Positions 1 to 8,167 of a DNA stretch of 12,690 bases are shown in pieces. The stretch lies in NCBI GenBank assembly GCA_038328575.1, contig JBBQMD010000068.1, forward strand, positions 1 to 12,690, in the 5' to 3' direction. The translations under genes and the position numbers were made by a program. Positions within the stretch are counted from its first letter, which is position 1. The number at the start of each line of letters is the position of its first letter. Under the pieces are notes generated by a model that made no database searches, had not been told where the DNA came from, and was given only the letters and a program-made list of their open reading frames with translations. The DNA is from JACVCS01 sp038328575. Its GTDB lineage: Bacteria; Planctomycetota; Phycisphaerae; Phycisphaerales; UBA1924.

Positions 1-1487
1 GCGCCCAGGAGGCGGAACTTGTGGGCGAGGAGGGCTTGGAGGTCGGCGTCGGTGTTGCGGGCGTGGCCGGCGGGGAACATGACCAGGCCGCTGTCGAGGT
101 TGTTGCCCTGGTTGTCGGTGATGATCATGCTGGTGGGGATGCCTTCGGGGTAGCGCTGGTCGTAGTCATCGCCGCCGTGGACAAACTCGATCTTGTGCAT
201 GATGGTTCGGGTGAGGGGGTCGGTGAGGGCGGCGGCGTCGTAGTCGTAGGGGCTGAGCATGTTGGTGGCCCAGTCGGGCGAGCCGCTTTGCAGGGCGCGA
301 ACGAGCAGGCGCGAGATGATGAAGGCCATGGAGTGGTCGGCGGACTGGCGGGTGCGCGGGTCCATCTTGGCGGGGTCGCCGATGATGGAGAAGGCGGGCT
401 CGTAGGCGACAATGCGGATCTTGCTGATGCGGCTGGCGGACTTGTCCTGGAGCAGTTCGGGGTGCTTCTTCAGCAGATTGAGCAGGGCCTGGTGTGCGCT
501 GGCGGACTGGTGCTCGTAGAGGCCGAGCTTGAAGTGCATGCCCATGACGGCGAAGTCGTTGCCGGCGTGCGCGAGCGCGAGGTTGAAGGGGCTCATGCCC
601 TTCTGTGGGGGCTTCTGGAAGAGGCAGAAGACGCCCTCGGCGTTGCGGAAGATATCTTTCGGCCCGATGAAGCCGGCCATGGAGCGCTGCATGGAGACGA
701 TCGCGGCTTCGGTGCTGATGGCGGCGCTGGCGCCTTTGGAATCGCTGAGTTGCTTGCCGTGACGGATGGCGCGGAAGGGGACGAAGTGGGCGACGACCAT
801 GCCGATGGCGGATTCGATTTGTTCGGGGGTAGCGCCGAGCATGGCGCCGTAGGTCGCGGCGGAGGCGATCGCGCCGTGGAGGACGTGATCGACTTTGTAG
901 GTTTTGAGGGAGAAGACTTCGGCGAGGCGGCCGCGAATTTCGTCGAGGAGGATCATGCCGCGGAGGGCGAACTGGCCGTCTTTGGCCATGAGCTGCGCGG
1001 CGGCGATGGCGACGGGGTAGAAGTCGTTGTGACCGAACTCGCCAGCGGTGTGGCCGAGGGCGGGGTTGTAGCCGAAGTTTGTGCCGTTGGAATCCCACTC
1101 GCGGACGGCGGAGGAGTTGGCGCAGATGGCTTTCTCGGGCATGCAGTCAATGGCGGAGCCGAAGACGGTTGCGCCGAGGCGGCCGGCGGGGGAGCCGAAG
1201 CCAGCGAGCGAGCCGGTGCCGCGAGGCGCGGGGTGGTAGCGGAGGGCTTCGGCGCGGAGGATGGTGGGGGCGTTGGTGCGGAGGGCCAGTGCGGAGAGGC
1301 CGCAGATGGTGGCATCAACGTGGAACATGTTGGTGCGCTGGAAGACGCTGGCGTCGGGGGCGCCGCCGGCTGAGGAGGCGCCGGGCTTGGCGTGGATGAA
1401 GTTGACGGCGAAGTGGCCCAGGCCCAGGGCTTGGTTGGAGTCGGCGGAGAGGAAGACGTGGGTCGCGGGATCGACTTTCGCGGACAT
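1..1487 (-). CDS. MmgE/PrpD family protein (2-methylcitrate dehydratase-like), 3' end beyond window
   Basis: The frame is open for 495 codons and runs off the left edge without a stop. It resembles the MmgE/PrpD family (2-methylcitrate dehydratase, cis-aconitate decarboxylase and relatives). Family-like segments appear in order: an active-site region with SSAVREWD (125-132) and FGHND (151-155), standing where PrpD has its W-L-D and GHPSD motifs; VDHVLHGAI (199-207); a RHGKQLSDSKG stretch near 250; HQSASAHQAL near 340; and RIVAYEP plus a DHSMAFIISRLL helix near 400. E. coli PrpD is about 480 residues, so few residues should be missing. The ATG at 1487 is fixed by an in-frame TAG only 12 nt upstream (1500-1502), with GGA about 11 nt before the start. 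It is last in the leftward gene run, 144 nt after the acyltransferase gene, and could have its own promoter. The family is certain enough; the substrate is not, and no methylcitrate-cycle neighbours are visible. Confidence 0.85.
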   Translation of the reverse strand, partial: MSAKVDPATHVFLSADSNQALGLGHFAVNFIHAKPGASSAGGAPDASVFQRTNMFHVDATICGLSALALRTNAPTILRAEALRYHPAPRGTGSLAGFGSPAGRLGATVFGSAIDCMPEKAICANSSAVREWDSNGTNFGYNPALGHTAGEFGHNDFYPVAIAAAQLMAKDGQFALRGMILLDEIRGRLAEVFSLKTYKVDHVLHGAIASAATYGAMLGATPEQIESAIGMVVAHFVPFRAIRHGKQLSDSKGASAAISTEAAIVSMQRSMAGFIGPKDIFRNAEGVFCLFQKPPQKGMSPFNLALAHAGNDFAVMGMHFKLGLYEHQSASAHQALLNLLKKHPELLQDKSASRISKIRIVAYEPAFSIIGDPAKMDPRTRQSADHSMAFIISRLLVRALQSGSPDWATNMLSPYDYDAAALTDPLTRTIMHKIEFVHGGDDYDQRYPEGIPTSMIITDNQGNNLDSGLVMFPAGHARNTDADLQALLAHKFRLLG

Positions 1488-1631
1488 GGGGAGGGGTTCC
1501 TAGAAGGGGAAGGGATCGAGGGAACGAGGGATCTGGGGATTGTGGGGGAAACGGCGGAAGTAGGCTGAGGGGGAGCGGGAGAGTTCAAGCGTGTGGGTGG
1601 AAGCGAGGGCGGAGATGAGACCACTTGTCAC

Positions 1632-3188
1632 TCACACTTTGAGGAAGAGTTTTTTGGTCCAGAGGGTGTAGGCGATGAGGAAGTAGAGCGTGATAAGGGT
1701 GGCGGAGGTGAACCAGGCGCCGAGGGCTTGGGCGAGGCGGGCGGGGTCGCTGGTTGTGACGATGGTTGTGAGCGGGTTGAGGGCGACGGCCCACCAGAGA
1801 GAGAGTGCGGTGAAGGCGTGCTGCGCGCCGGCGGCGGGGGAGGCGACGCGCCAGTGGGTCCAGACGAGGGTCCAGAGGAGTTCGGAGATGAGGTAGATGG
1901 CAATGGCGTTGCTGCCGTAGATGGTGAGGAACGGGGCGGTGGCGGGTGCGGAGCGATTTTTCGTGAAGGACACGCTGGCGGCGAGGGCGAGGATGGTGGC
2001 GAGGGTCCAGAGCGCGATGGTGGTGGCGCGGAGGGCCATGTTCGCGGCGTCGGTTGGGGCGTGTGTGATGAGGAGCGTCAGCGCGAGGAAGGCCAGAGCG
2101 GAGGCGGCGCCGAGCGCGAGCCATTGCCAGCGCTTGATGGCGAGCACGTCGAGCAGGAGGTAGAAGAGGCTGAGGACGATTGCGCCGGTGCCGGCGGAGA
2201 TGAGGACGTAGGTCGGGGTGAAGAAGTCTTTGCTGATGGGCGAGTGGCCCAGCGCGGGGGAGGCCCAGATGAGGGCGAGGATGGTGGTGATGATGCCAGC
2301 GGCGAGGAGGGCGAGGGCGGTACGCAGGCGGCGGGCGGGGGGGAGGCTCAGTGATGCGGTCGGCGCGGCGGGTGTTGCGGTGGAGGGGGGCGTGGAAGCG
2401 CGGAGCCAATCGCCAGCGAGCATGCCGAGGACGACGGTGGCGGCGGCGGGGAGGCCTTGGGTGATGGCGGTGCCGAGGAAGTTGTCGAAGGGGCCGCCGA
2501 GGAGGGACATGGTGCGGAGGGCGTGATTGGCGTCAACCCGCGGGGTGGGGAAGGTGTTGGGCGCGAGGCCGACGGTCGCGGCGAGGTCAGGGAGAATCAG
2601 CCACTTGCCTGCGAGGACGAGCGCGACGAAGAGCCACCACGGCCAGCGCGAGAGTGCCCACGTTCGCGGGGAATCTTCCTGCTGCTCGGGGGCGGGGCGG
2701 TGCGAGCTTGGAACGTGGTAGATGCAGACGGAAAGGAAGTATCCCAGGGCGATGAGCGGGAGGATGTCCCAGTGGAGGAACGTGGACCAGGTGACGGCGG
2801 TGCCGGGCTTGGGGGCGAAGCCGGTGGAGGACCAGGTGACGCCGTCGTTGGCGGATTTGGCGATCCAGATGAGGATGCCAAAGGCGTAGATGATGAGGGC
2901 GCGTTTAGCGGCGACGAGGATGCGTTGGGCGGTGGAGAGGGCGCGGCCGCGGCCGCTGGTCATGGAGAAGGGGATTGCGCAGCCGACGATGAAGAGGAAC
3001 CAGGGGAAGACGAAATCGGCGAGGTATTGGCCATGGTTGCCGAGGTTCCAGCCGGCGTGTTCAAACCATTGTGGGAAGGCGAGGTCGTTGCCGGAGAGGT
3101 TGACGAAGAACATGAGGAAGATGACGAGCCCGCGGAAGGCGTCAAGAGAGCGGAGGCGGGCGGAGGCGTGGGCGAGGGTGGTGGTCAT
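1632..3188 (-). CDS. DUF5009/NagX-like membrane acyltransferase (heparan-alpha-glucosaminide N-acetyltransferase family)
   Basis: A 518-residue polytopic membrane protein. The N-terminal signature RLRSLDAFRGLVIFLM (11-26) is typical of the DUF5009/DUF1624 family that includes bacterial NagX and lysosomal HGSNAT, which acetylate amino sugars across a membrane with acetyl-CoA. A second conserved stretch, ADFVFPWFLFIVGCAIPFS (57-75), follows a GWNLGNHGQ loop. Hydrophobic segments continue to the C-terminus, about ten or more helices by eye, interrupted by an Ala/Pro/Thr-rich loop near residue 270. H139, in FLHWDIL (137-143), lies where family members carry a conserved LHRI/LQRI-like segment. The ATG at 3188 has no strong Shine-Dalgarno, but it lies only 20 nt after the preceding stop, which fits operon reading. 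The length is above the roughly 370-400 residues usual for bacterial relatives, mainly from loops and C-terminal helices. The true acceptor is unknown; a cell-wall or glycan amino sugar is only an inference from the family. Confidence 0.85.
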   Translation of the reverse strand: MTTTLAHASARLRSLDAFRGLVIFLMFFVNLSGNDLAFPQWFEHAGWNLGNHGQYLADFVFPWFLFIVGCAIPFSMTSGRGRALSTAQRILVAAKRALIIYAFGILIWIAKSANDGVTWSSTGFAPKPGTAVTWSTFLHWDILPLIALGYFLSVCIYHVPSSHRPAPEQQEDSPRTWALSRWPWWLFVALVLAGKWLILPDLAATVGLAPNTFPTPRVDANHALRTMSLLGGPFDNFLGTAITQGLPAAATVVLGMLAGDWLRASTPPSTATPAAPTASLSLPPARRLRTALALLAAGIITTILALIWASPALGHSPISKDFFTPTYVLISAGTGAIVLSLFYLLLDVLAIKRWQWLALGAASALAFLALTLLITHAPTDAANMALRATTIALWTLATILALAASVSFTKNRSAPATAPFLTIYGSNAIAIYLISELLWTLVWTHWRVASPAAGAQHAFTALSLWWAVALNPLTTIVTTSDPARLAQALGAWFTSATLITLYFLIAYTLWTKKLFLKV

Positions 3189-3208
3189 GGCGATGGACTC
3201 GCGTGCGG

Positions 3209-4192
3209 TCAGTCGCCCAAGACTTGGCGGGCGCTGGGGGAAGGGGAGAGGATGGTGCGGGCGACGCGGATGAAGTCAATGGAGGCACCGATGAGGCCGA
3301 GGGTGAAGAGGGAAGCGCCGCCCAGGAGCATGACGAAGCCGAGGTTTTGGAGGAAGTCAGCGCTGGGGTCAGGGGAGAGGTGCGTGCCCAGGAGTCCGAG
3401 GAGGTCGCCCAGGATGGCGGCGAAGAGCGCGGCGGTCATGGCCAGGACGGTTTGGCGGTCTACGCGACCGAGGCGGATGGCCAGCGAGCGGGCGATGAGC
3501 GCGATGGCGACGGGGCGGATGCTGGCCAGGAGAGAGATGAGCAGCAGCGCGATGCAGATGCGCCCGATGCTTGCGGAGAGGCCAGCGGCGGGCGAGGTCG
3601 GGCCGGCGTCGCCCCAGATTTCGGCGAGTGTGCGGATCTGCGTGGTGGCGGCGCGGTCAATGCCGGCGCGGACGAGCATGATCAGCGGGATGTGCAGGAG
3701 TGTGGCGAGCACCGCGAGGGCGGACATCCAGAGGCGCAGGCCGGCTTGGGGACGCCAGAGGGCGATCGAGCCGACGGCGCAGAAGCACAGGAGGGTCGCG
3801 ACGAGTTCGTCCCACCAGCGCGGCACCGGCGGGACGCGGGCGTCTGACCAGAGGCCCAGCAGCACGCCGATGGCGGGGCGCCAGCAGAGGAGCACGCCGG
3901 ACATGCCGGCGAGAACCCATGTGACAAGGCCGAGGGCGACGAGGCGCGGGTAGGTGATGGGCTGGAGCTCGTCGGCGAGAGGATCAACGACGGCGAGGAT
4001 GGTGGCGCGAACGGGGGTTGCGCACTCGGGACAGACGCCCAGGACGGAGACGCCGCGAAGTTCGTAGCCGCATTGAGCGCAGGGGAGCGAGCCGGAGAGC
4101 TCGCGATCAAGCGCGCGGGTGGGATCGACGACGTGCGGCGACGGCGCGTCTGGTGGCGGAGCCGGGATGTGCTCGCGCGGGCGATCGGGCAT
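3209..4192 (-). CDS. Zinc-ribbon multipass membrane protein, function unknown
   Basis: This encodes 327 residues. After a Pro-rich hydrophilic start comes a zinc-ribbon knuckle pair, C38-x2-C41-GYELRG and C54-PE-C57, the CxxCGYxLRG...CPEC arrangement often seen at the N-terminus of planctomycete membrane proteins. About six hydrophobic segments follow (around 80-104, 128-145, 152-177, 210-240, 248-270 and 283-310), so the ribbon probably sits on the cytoplasmic face. I recognise no enzymatic motif, so the function is unknown. The ATG at 4192 has only a weak GAG ribosome-binding site. The gene lies 87 nt downstream of the phosphatase-fold gene and 20 nt upstream of the DUF5009 acyltransferase; with that spacing it is probably co-transcribed with the acyltransferase and may act with it. 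The second knuckle ends CPECATP where a glycine commonly follows the last cysteine. Confidence 0.8.
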   Translation of the reverse strand: MPDRPREHIPAPPPDAPSPHVVDPTRALDRELSGSLPCAQCGYELRGVSVLGVCPECATPVRATILAVVDPLADELQPITYPRLVALGLVTWVLAGMSGVLLCWRPAIGVLLGLWSDARVPPVPRWWDELVATLLCFCAVGSIALWRPQAGLRLWMSALAVLATLLHIPLIMLVRAGIDRAATTQIRTLAEIWGDAGPTSPAAGLSASIGRICIALLLISLLASIRPVAIALIARSLAIRLGRVDRQTVLAMTAALFAAILGDLLGLLGTHLSPDPSADFLQNLGFVMLLGGASLFTLGLIGASIDFIRVARTILSPSPSARQVLGD

Positions 4193-4279
4193 GCGGAGAC
4201 TCGGGGTGCCGCGGCGTGGGGAGCGGAAGGGATGCGGCGGCGTAGAAGAGACGCGGAGGCGTGGATGGGGCGCGGGAGG

Positions 4280-5602
4280 TCAGGGGGCTTTGGCTGGCGA
4301 AGCGGGCTGGGAGGGCGCGCCGGGCGCGGGGCGCGCGGGGTTTGTATTGGTGGTGGCGTCGGGCTTGGGGTCGATGACGGGGGGTTGATCGACGACGCGG
4401 ACATCGACGACGATGGGGAAGTGGTCGCTGGCGTAACCCTTGGGCGGCGCGGTGGTTCGGTAGTCCACACCGTCGGCGCGGGTGGGCATGGCGAGGACGA
4501 ACTTGCTTTCGCGGACGATCTCGCCGGAGACTGCGTCGTTGTAGATGATGTGGTCGATGCGGCGGTTGGAGGCGTGGGTGATGGCGGAGCGGTCGCGGTC
4601 GGCATCGGGCTCGGCCCAGAGCTCGCGGAGGCCGGCGCGGGTGTAGATCTTCAGCGGCTCTTCGCGGGAGCGGGCGTTGAAGTCGCCGACGACAAGGATG
4701 TTGGCGGCGGGAGTAGTCTTTTCAAACTCTTGAGCGAGCTCGAGGGTTTTGCGGGCTTCGGCCTGGCGCCAGTAGTTCCCGCCGCGACCGGATTTTTGGT
4801 GGACGATGAAGATGGTGAGGAGGTAGGGCTTGGTGGGGGCGCCGGGGGCGAGCTGGGCGACTTTGTCGGCGGGGACATCGACCGTGACGCGGAGCGGGGA
4901 GCGTTTGAAGACGATGGGCTGACCGGCAAAGTCGTTGGGCTTGTTGTCAAAGAGCTCGGGCTGGGTGCCGCCGAGCGGGAGGTTTTTCCAGGTCTGAACG
5001 TCTTTGAGGGGGAAGCGGGAGAGGACGGAGTTTTCGATGCCGCGGGCGTCGCCGGTGTCGATGGAGACGACGTGGTCGTATCCGAGGCCGGAGAGGTACG
5101 TATCGCGGAAGGCGGTGAGGGCTTCGAGGCTTTCGATTTCTTGAAGAGCGATGACGTCGGGGTCGCAGCGCTTGATGGCGTCGGCGACGGCCTTGCAGTG
5201 GTCGGCGGGCTTGGTCATGTCCTTGTCGTCGGCCTTGCCGCTGAGGGTCGGGTCGTCCTTGTCGTCGAAGAGATTTTCGATGTTGTAGTTCATGACGCGG
5301 ATGGTGCCCGGGGTGCGCTTGATGGGTTCGGCGCGCCCGAAGCGCATGGAGACTTCGCTGGGCGGGAGCACAGGCTTGGCGGCGGGGCTGGCGGGCGCGG
5401 GGGCAGAGGGGCGCGCGGGGGCGCTGGTGGGCGCGGATTCGTTGAGCGCGACGCGTCCGCGTGCGGCGACGGCGAAGACGCCGGCGAGGGCCAGGACGCT
5501 GGCGGTGATGATGATCGCGGGGCTGGAGGCCAGCCCGCGCCGGGAGCGCGTGGGGCGGGGGGCGCGAGGCGTGTGAATAGGGGCGAGCGGGGGCGTGGTC
5601 AC
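4280..5602 (-). CDS. Membrane-anchored endonuclease/exonuclease/phosphatase-fold protein
   Basis: This encodes 440 residues. Residues about 28-49 form one hydrophobic segment after an Arg-rich N-terminus, giving a probable signal anchor with the bulk outside the cytoplasm. An Ala/Pro linker (55-80) precedes the catalytic domain. The endonuclease/exonuclease/phosphatase (DNase I-like) motifs are present in order: MNYNIENLFD (104-113), LQEIE with metal-binding E155, H268 in VHQKSGR, GDFNA with D307 and N309, RRIDHI with D350, and SDHFPI with the D393-H394 pair. All expected catalytic positions appear intact. The tail (about 405-440) is again Pro/Ala-rich and disordered. The start is GTG at 5602 with GGAG 7 nt upstream, 25 nt after the hpnE stop, so it is probably in the hpn transcript. 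The superfamily includes nucleases, phosphoinositide and sphingomyelin phosphodiesterases; the substrate cannot be told from sequence. An extracytoplasmic nuclease or phosphodiesterase is the best description. Confidence 0.88.
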   Translation of the reverse strand: MTTPPLAPIHTPRAPRPTRSRRGLASSPAIIITASVLALAGVFAVAARGRVALNESAPTSAPARPSAPAPASPAAKPVLPPSEVSMRFGRAEPIKRTPGTIRVMNYNIENLFDDKDDPTLSGKADDKDMTKPADHCKAVADAIKRCDPDVIALQEIESLEALTAFRDTYLSGLGYDHVVSIDTGDARGIENSVLSRFPLKDVQTWKNLPLGGTQPELFDNKPNDFAGQPIVFKRSPLRVTVDVPADKVAQLAPGAPTKPYLLTIFIVHQKSGRGGNYWRQAEARKTLELAQEFEKTTPAANILVVGDFNARSREEPLKIYTRAGLRELWAEPDADRDRSAITHASNRRIDHIIYNDAVSGEIVRESKFVLAMPTRADGVDYRTTAPPKGYASDHFPIVVDVRVVDQPPVIDPKPDATTNTNPARPAPGAPSQPASPAKAP

Positions 5603-5627
5603 GAGGGGGCTCCGAAAGTTGACGGCG

Positions 5628-7109
5628 TCAGACGTGTGCGAGTGAGGGTTGAGGCGCGGGGGAAGCTGATGGTGTGGTGAGGATGGCGGCGGCGGCGCGG
5701 GCGGGTGCGGTCGCTTCGGGGCGCGGGACGGGGCGGAGGCCTAGCACGCGTGCGAGGCGTGCGGGGGGCATGTCAGGGGCGACGAAGGTGTCGACGGGGC
5801 GGTTGAGGGCGAGGGCCGCGGCGCGATAGCCGCTGCGGACGGCGCCTTCCATGGTCGCGGGCCAGCCGGTCTGGACCCAGTCGCCGGCGAGGATGATCGG
5901 CGGCGTTGCGTGGGGCCAGTCGCGTGGGAGCGGCGCGGGGCGGAGTTGCTCCATCTCGGGCGTCGGCGCGAAGGTGGCGCGCTTCTCCTTGACGGCGCGG
6001 GCCCAGGTGAGGTTCGCATCTTTGGCCAGCGGCAGGTACTGCTTGATCTCGCTGAGCACGCGGGCGCTGATGGCGTCTTCGGTCAGATCCATCCAGGCGT
6101 CGGCGGCGCTGATGACGGCGTGCACCGCGGAGCCGTCGGAGTCTTTGCGGAAGAGCCACTGCACGCCGGCGTTGACAAGCACGCAGTGCGGGCGATCAAG
6201 GACCGGGCGATCAAAGCGAAGGTGGACACCCAGGATCGGGCTGTGCTGCACGCGAGACATCGCGCCGAAGCGGTGGTCGATCGAGGCGATGGCGGGGTCG
6301 ATCACGCTGGCGGCGCGCTCGGGGGGCAGGGCGCAGATCACGCGATGGGCGTGAAGCACCTCGCCAGCGGTGGTGCGGACGCTGGTGGCGGACATGTGCT
6401 CGACGCTGGCGCCGAGGCGGACGCTGCCGCCGGCGGATTGGATGATCGACTCGGCGTGCTCGTAGAGCCGCAGGAGCGGGACGCTGCTGACGCCGACATC
6501 GGCGGCGTGGGCGTCGGCGAGGAAGCCCTCTTGGAAGACTTGCAGGGCGCTGGACGCCGCGACGCGTGCGGGCTCGAGGTTGCAGGCGCTGACGATGACG
6601 GGTGCCCAGAAGGTGTCGACGAGGCGTTGGGGCTGGGCGCAGTGAGCGAGGAACTCGCCGAAGGTGCGGGTCTGCCAGGCGGAGCGATCAACGCGCAGGA
6701 TCGCGTTCATCGCGCGGGCGAGGTGGAGTTTTTCGCGGAGCGAGAGGAACGCCGCGGCGAGGATGGAGCCGGTGAAATGTGCGGGCGCGGGGAATGGGCC
6801 GGGGCGGATGACGCTGGTGCGCCCGCCGGGCTCGATCCAGTACTGCTCGCGGGTCCAGGTGAGGTGGTGGGCGGCGTTGAGTTCAGCGAGGAGGCGGAGG
6901 TAGCTGGTGCAGCAGCCCAGGACGACGTGCTGGCAGTTATCAAGTTCTTCGCCGCTGCGGACGTCGGTGAAGGAGGTGGCGCGGCCGCCGAGCTTTTTGC
7001 GGGTTTCCAAGAGGAGGACGCGGACGCCTTGGCGTGCGAGCGTGATACCGGCGGCGATGCCGGCGAGGCCGGCGCCGACGATGATGATGGGCGGCGGCGC
7101 GTCGGTCAT
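5628..7109 (-). CDS. hpnE: Hydroxysqualene dehydroxylase HpnE
   Basis: A 493-residue FAD-dependent amine-oxidase-fold protein. HpnE reduces hydroxysqualene to squalene in the third step of the HpnCDE route. The dinucleotide-binding motif GAGLAG (12-17) is followed by LETRKKLGGRATSF (34-47), the usual GGRA element of this flavoprotein class, and by DNCQHVVLGCCTSYLRLL (57-74), equivalent to the HpnE DNGQHVLLGCY block. The C-terminal FAD motif GDWVQTGWPATMEGAVRSG lies near 409-427. About 60 Pro/Ala-rich residues follow. The ATG at 7109 overlaps the hpnD stop (ATGA) and has GAGG 7 nt upstream, so translational coupling is likely. The DNCQ and GCC variants, where proteobacterial enzymes have DNGQ and GCY, may be lineage-specific. 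A phytoene-desaturase-like carotenoid oxidase would be the alternative, but the hpnC and hpnD neighbours and the QHVVLGC block favour HpnE. Confidence 0.93.
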   Translation of the reverse strand: MTDAPPPIIIVGAGLAGIAAGITLARQGVRVLLLETRKKLGGRATSFTDVRSGEELDNCQHVVLGCCTSYLRLLAELNAAHHLTWTREQYWIEPGGRTSVIRPGPFPAPAHFTGSILAAAFLSLREKLHLARAMNAILRVDRSAWQTRTFGEFLAHCAQPQRLVDTFWAPVIVSACNLEPARVAASSALQVFQEGFLADAHAADVGVSSVPLLRLYEHAESIIQSAGGSVRLGASVEHMSATSVRTTAGEVLHAHRVICALPPERAASVIDPAIASIDHRFGAMSRVQHSPILGVHLRFDRPVLDRPHCVLVNAGVQWLFRKDSDGSAVHAVISAADAWMDLTEDAISARVLSEIKQYLPLAKDANLTWARAVKEKRATFAPTPEMEQLRPAPLPRDWPHATPPIILAGDWVQTGWPATMEGAVRSGYRAAALALNRPVDTFVAPDMPPARLARVLGLRPVPRPEATAPARAAAAILTTPSASPAPQPSLAHV

Positions 7110-8167
7110 GCGCGGGCCTCGGGGTGGCTGGCGTCAGGGTGCGTCGAACCTGAGTCGGCGTTGATGGAGGGCGGAACTGGTCCGGCGGGCCACCAGTCGA
7201 GTCCGTTGCGGAGGAAGGCGGCGGCGGCGATGGAGGCCTTGGTCATGGAGGAGAGGCGGATGCGCCCGCCGCGGACGAGCCGATCGGGGCTGGCGATGAT
7301 GAGGTCCAGGAGGCCTTCATAGATTCGGGTCATGGCCCAGAGGGTGGAGCGGCAGCCGGGGTCGATGAGTTGATCGAGGGGGGCGGAGGCGGTGTAGTGG
7401 TCCTTGGCGCGGTTGGCGAGATCAAGGACGAGGGCTTCGCAGCGCGCTGGCTCGCGCCAGGCGCGGAGGTCTTGCGGCGAGAGGCGGTGGCGCTCGAAGG
7501 TGTCGCGGGGGATGTAGATGCGCGGGTGGTCATCGTCAAAGTCCTCGGCGAAGTCGCGGAGGATGTTGGTGAGTTGGAAGGCCTTGCCGCGACGCTCGCT
7601 GAGGGCGGTGGCGGTGCGGCAGTCGGTGAGGTTGGCGCCGTTGCGGAAGCCCCAGATGCTGACGCAGACGAGGCCGACGGTGGAGGCGACGCGGAAGCAG
7701 TAGCGCTCGAGGTCTTCGATGGTCTGGTAGCCGGCGTGATGGATGTCTTCTTCGAGGCCGTCGATCATGGCGCGGATGTGGGCGTGATCGATGGGGTAGG
7801 AGCGGAGGGTGGCGGCGAGGGCGAGCCACATGGGTGAACCGGGGGGCGGTTCGGCGGTGAGGATGCTCTCGGTGGCGACGCGGAATGAATCAAGCTCGAG
7901 GCGTTTGTCGGCGATGTGGCGGGTGTCGTCGACGCGATCGTCGCCGAAACGCATCCAGGCGTAGATGGCGAAGACGGCGGAGCGTCGCGGCTCGGGCGTG
8001 AGGCGCAGGCCGTAGTAGAAGTTGCGGGCGCGATGACGGGCGACTTGGCGTGCGCTTTGGAAGGCGAGGGCGAGCTGCTGGTCGGAGACGCCCTCGAGGC
8101 GCGGAACGACGTTGGCGGTGGATGGAGAGATGAGCGTCGGGATGGAGAGTGCCGGGGCGCTGGTCAC
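7106..8167 (-). CDS. hpnD: Presqualene diphosphate synthase HpnD
   Basis: This encodes 353 residues of the trans-isoprenyl diphosphate (squalene/phytoene) synthase family. HpnD condenses two farnesyl diphosphates to presqualene diphosphate. The family FYYGLRL element (50-56) leads to the first Asp-rich motif FGDDRVDD (74-81; D76, D77, D80). The second is NILRDFAED (201-209; D205, D209), after RGKAFQLT. The YCFRVASTVG segment (156-165) is also characteristic. The start is taken as GTG at 8167: it forms a GTGA overlap with the hpnC stop and has GGAG 8 nt upstream. An ATG at 8287 would add 40 basic, Pro-rich residues encoded inside hpnC and is unlikely. The first motif reads DDRVDD, while many homologues have DDIADE or DDxVDE; the metal-binding aspartates remain. 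The alternatives are a phytoene synthase or an HpnC paralogue; order and neighbours favour HpnD. Confidence 0.92.
   Translation of the reverse strand: MTSAPALSIPTLISPSTANVVPRLEGVSDQQLALAFQSARQVARHRARNFYYGLRLTPEPRRSAVFAIYAWMRFGDDRVDDTRHIADKRLELDSFRVATESILTAEPPPGSPMWLALAATLRSYPIDHAHIRAMIDGLEEDIHHAGYQTIEDLERYCFRVASTVGLVCVSIWGFRNGANLTDCRTATALSERRGKAFQLTNILRDFAEDFDDDHPRIYIPRDTFERHRLSPQDLRAWREPARCEALVLDLANRAKDHYTASAPLDQLIDPGCRSTLWAMTRIYEGLLDLIIASPDRLVRGGRIRLSSMTKASIAAAAFLRNGLDWWPAGPVPPSINADSGSTHPDASHPEARA

Noticed and set aside
21..1373. Plus-strand 450-codon frame opposite the MmgE/PrpD gene
   Set aside because: Its product is Gly/Val/Ala/Glu-rich repetitive sequence without a family pattern. The opposite strand encodes a clear MmgE/PrpD protein; the open frame is a by-product of GC-rich codon use.
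1500..1631. Promoter between the acyltransferase and MmgE/PrpD genes
   Set aside because: A TTGAAC on the minus strand (1583-1588) resembles a -35 box, but no acceptable -10 lies at 15-19 nt from it.
2457..3953. Plus-strand 498-codon frame across the DUF5009 and zinc-ribbon genes
   Set aside because: It spans two well-supported minus-strand genes and their junction, and the translation is low-complexity Arg/Gly/Glu/Ala.
4073..5680. Plus-strand 535-codon frame opposite the phosphatase-fold gene
   Set aside because: It is the longest shadow frame in this region, but its translation is Gly/Asp/Val repeats, while the minus strand shows all motifs of the EEP fold.
5910..7322. Plus-strand 470-codon frame opposite hpnE
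   Set aside because: No recognisable domain; it crosses the hpnE/hpnD boundary and conflicts with clear HpnE motifs.
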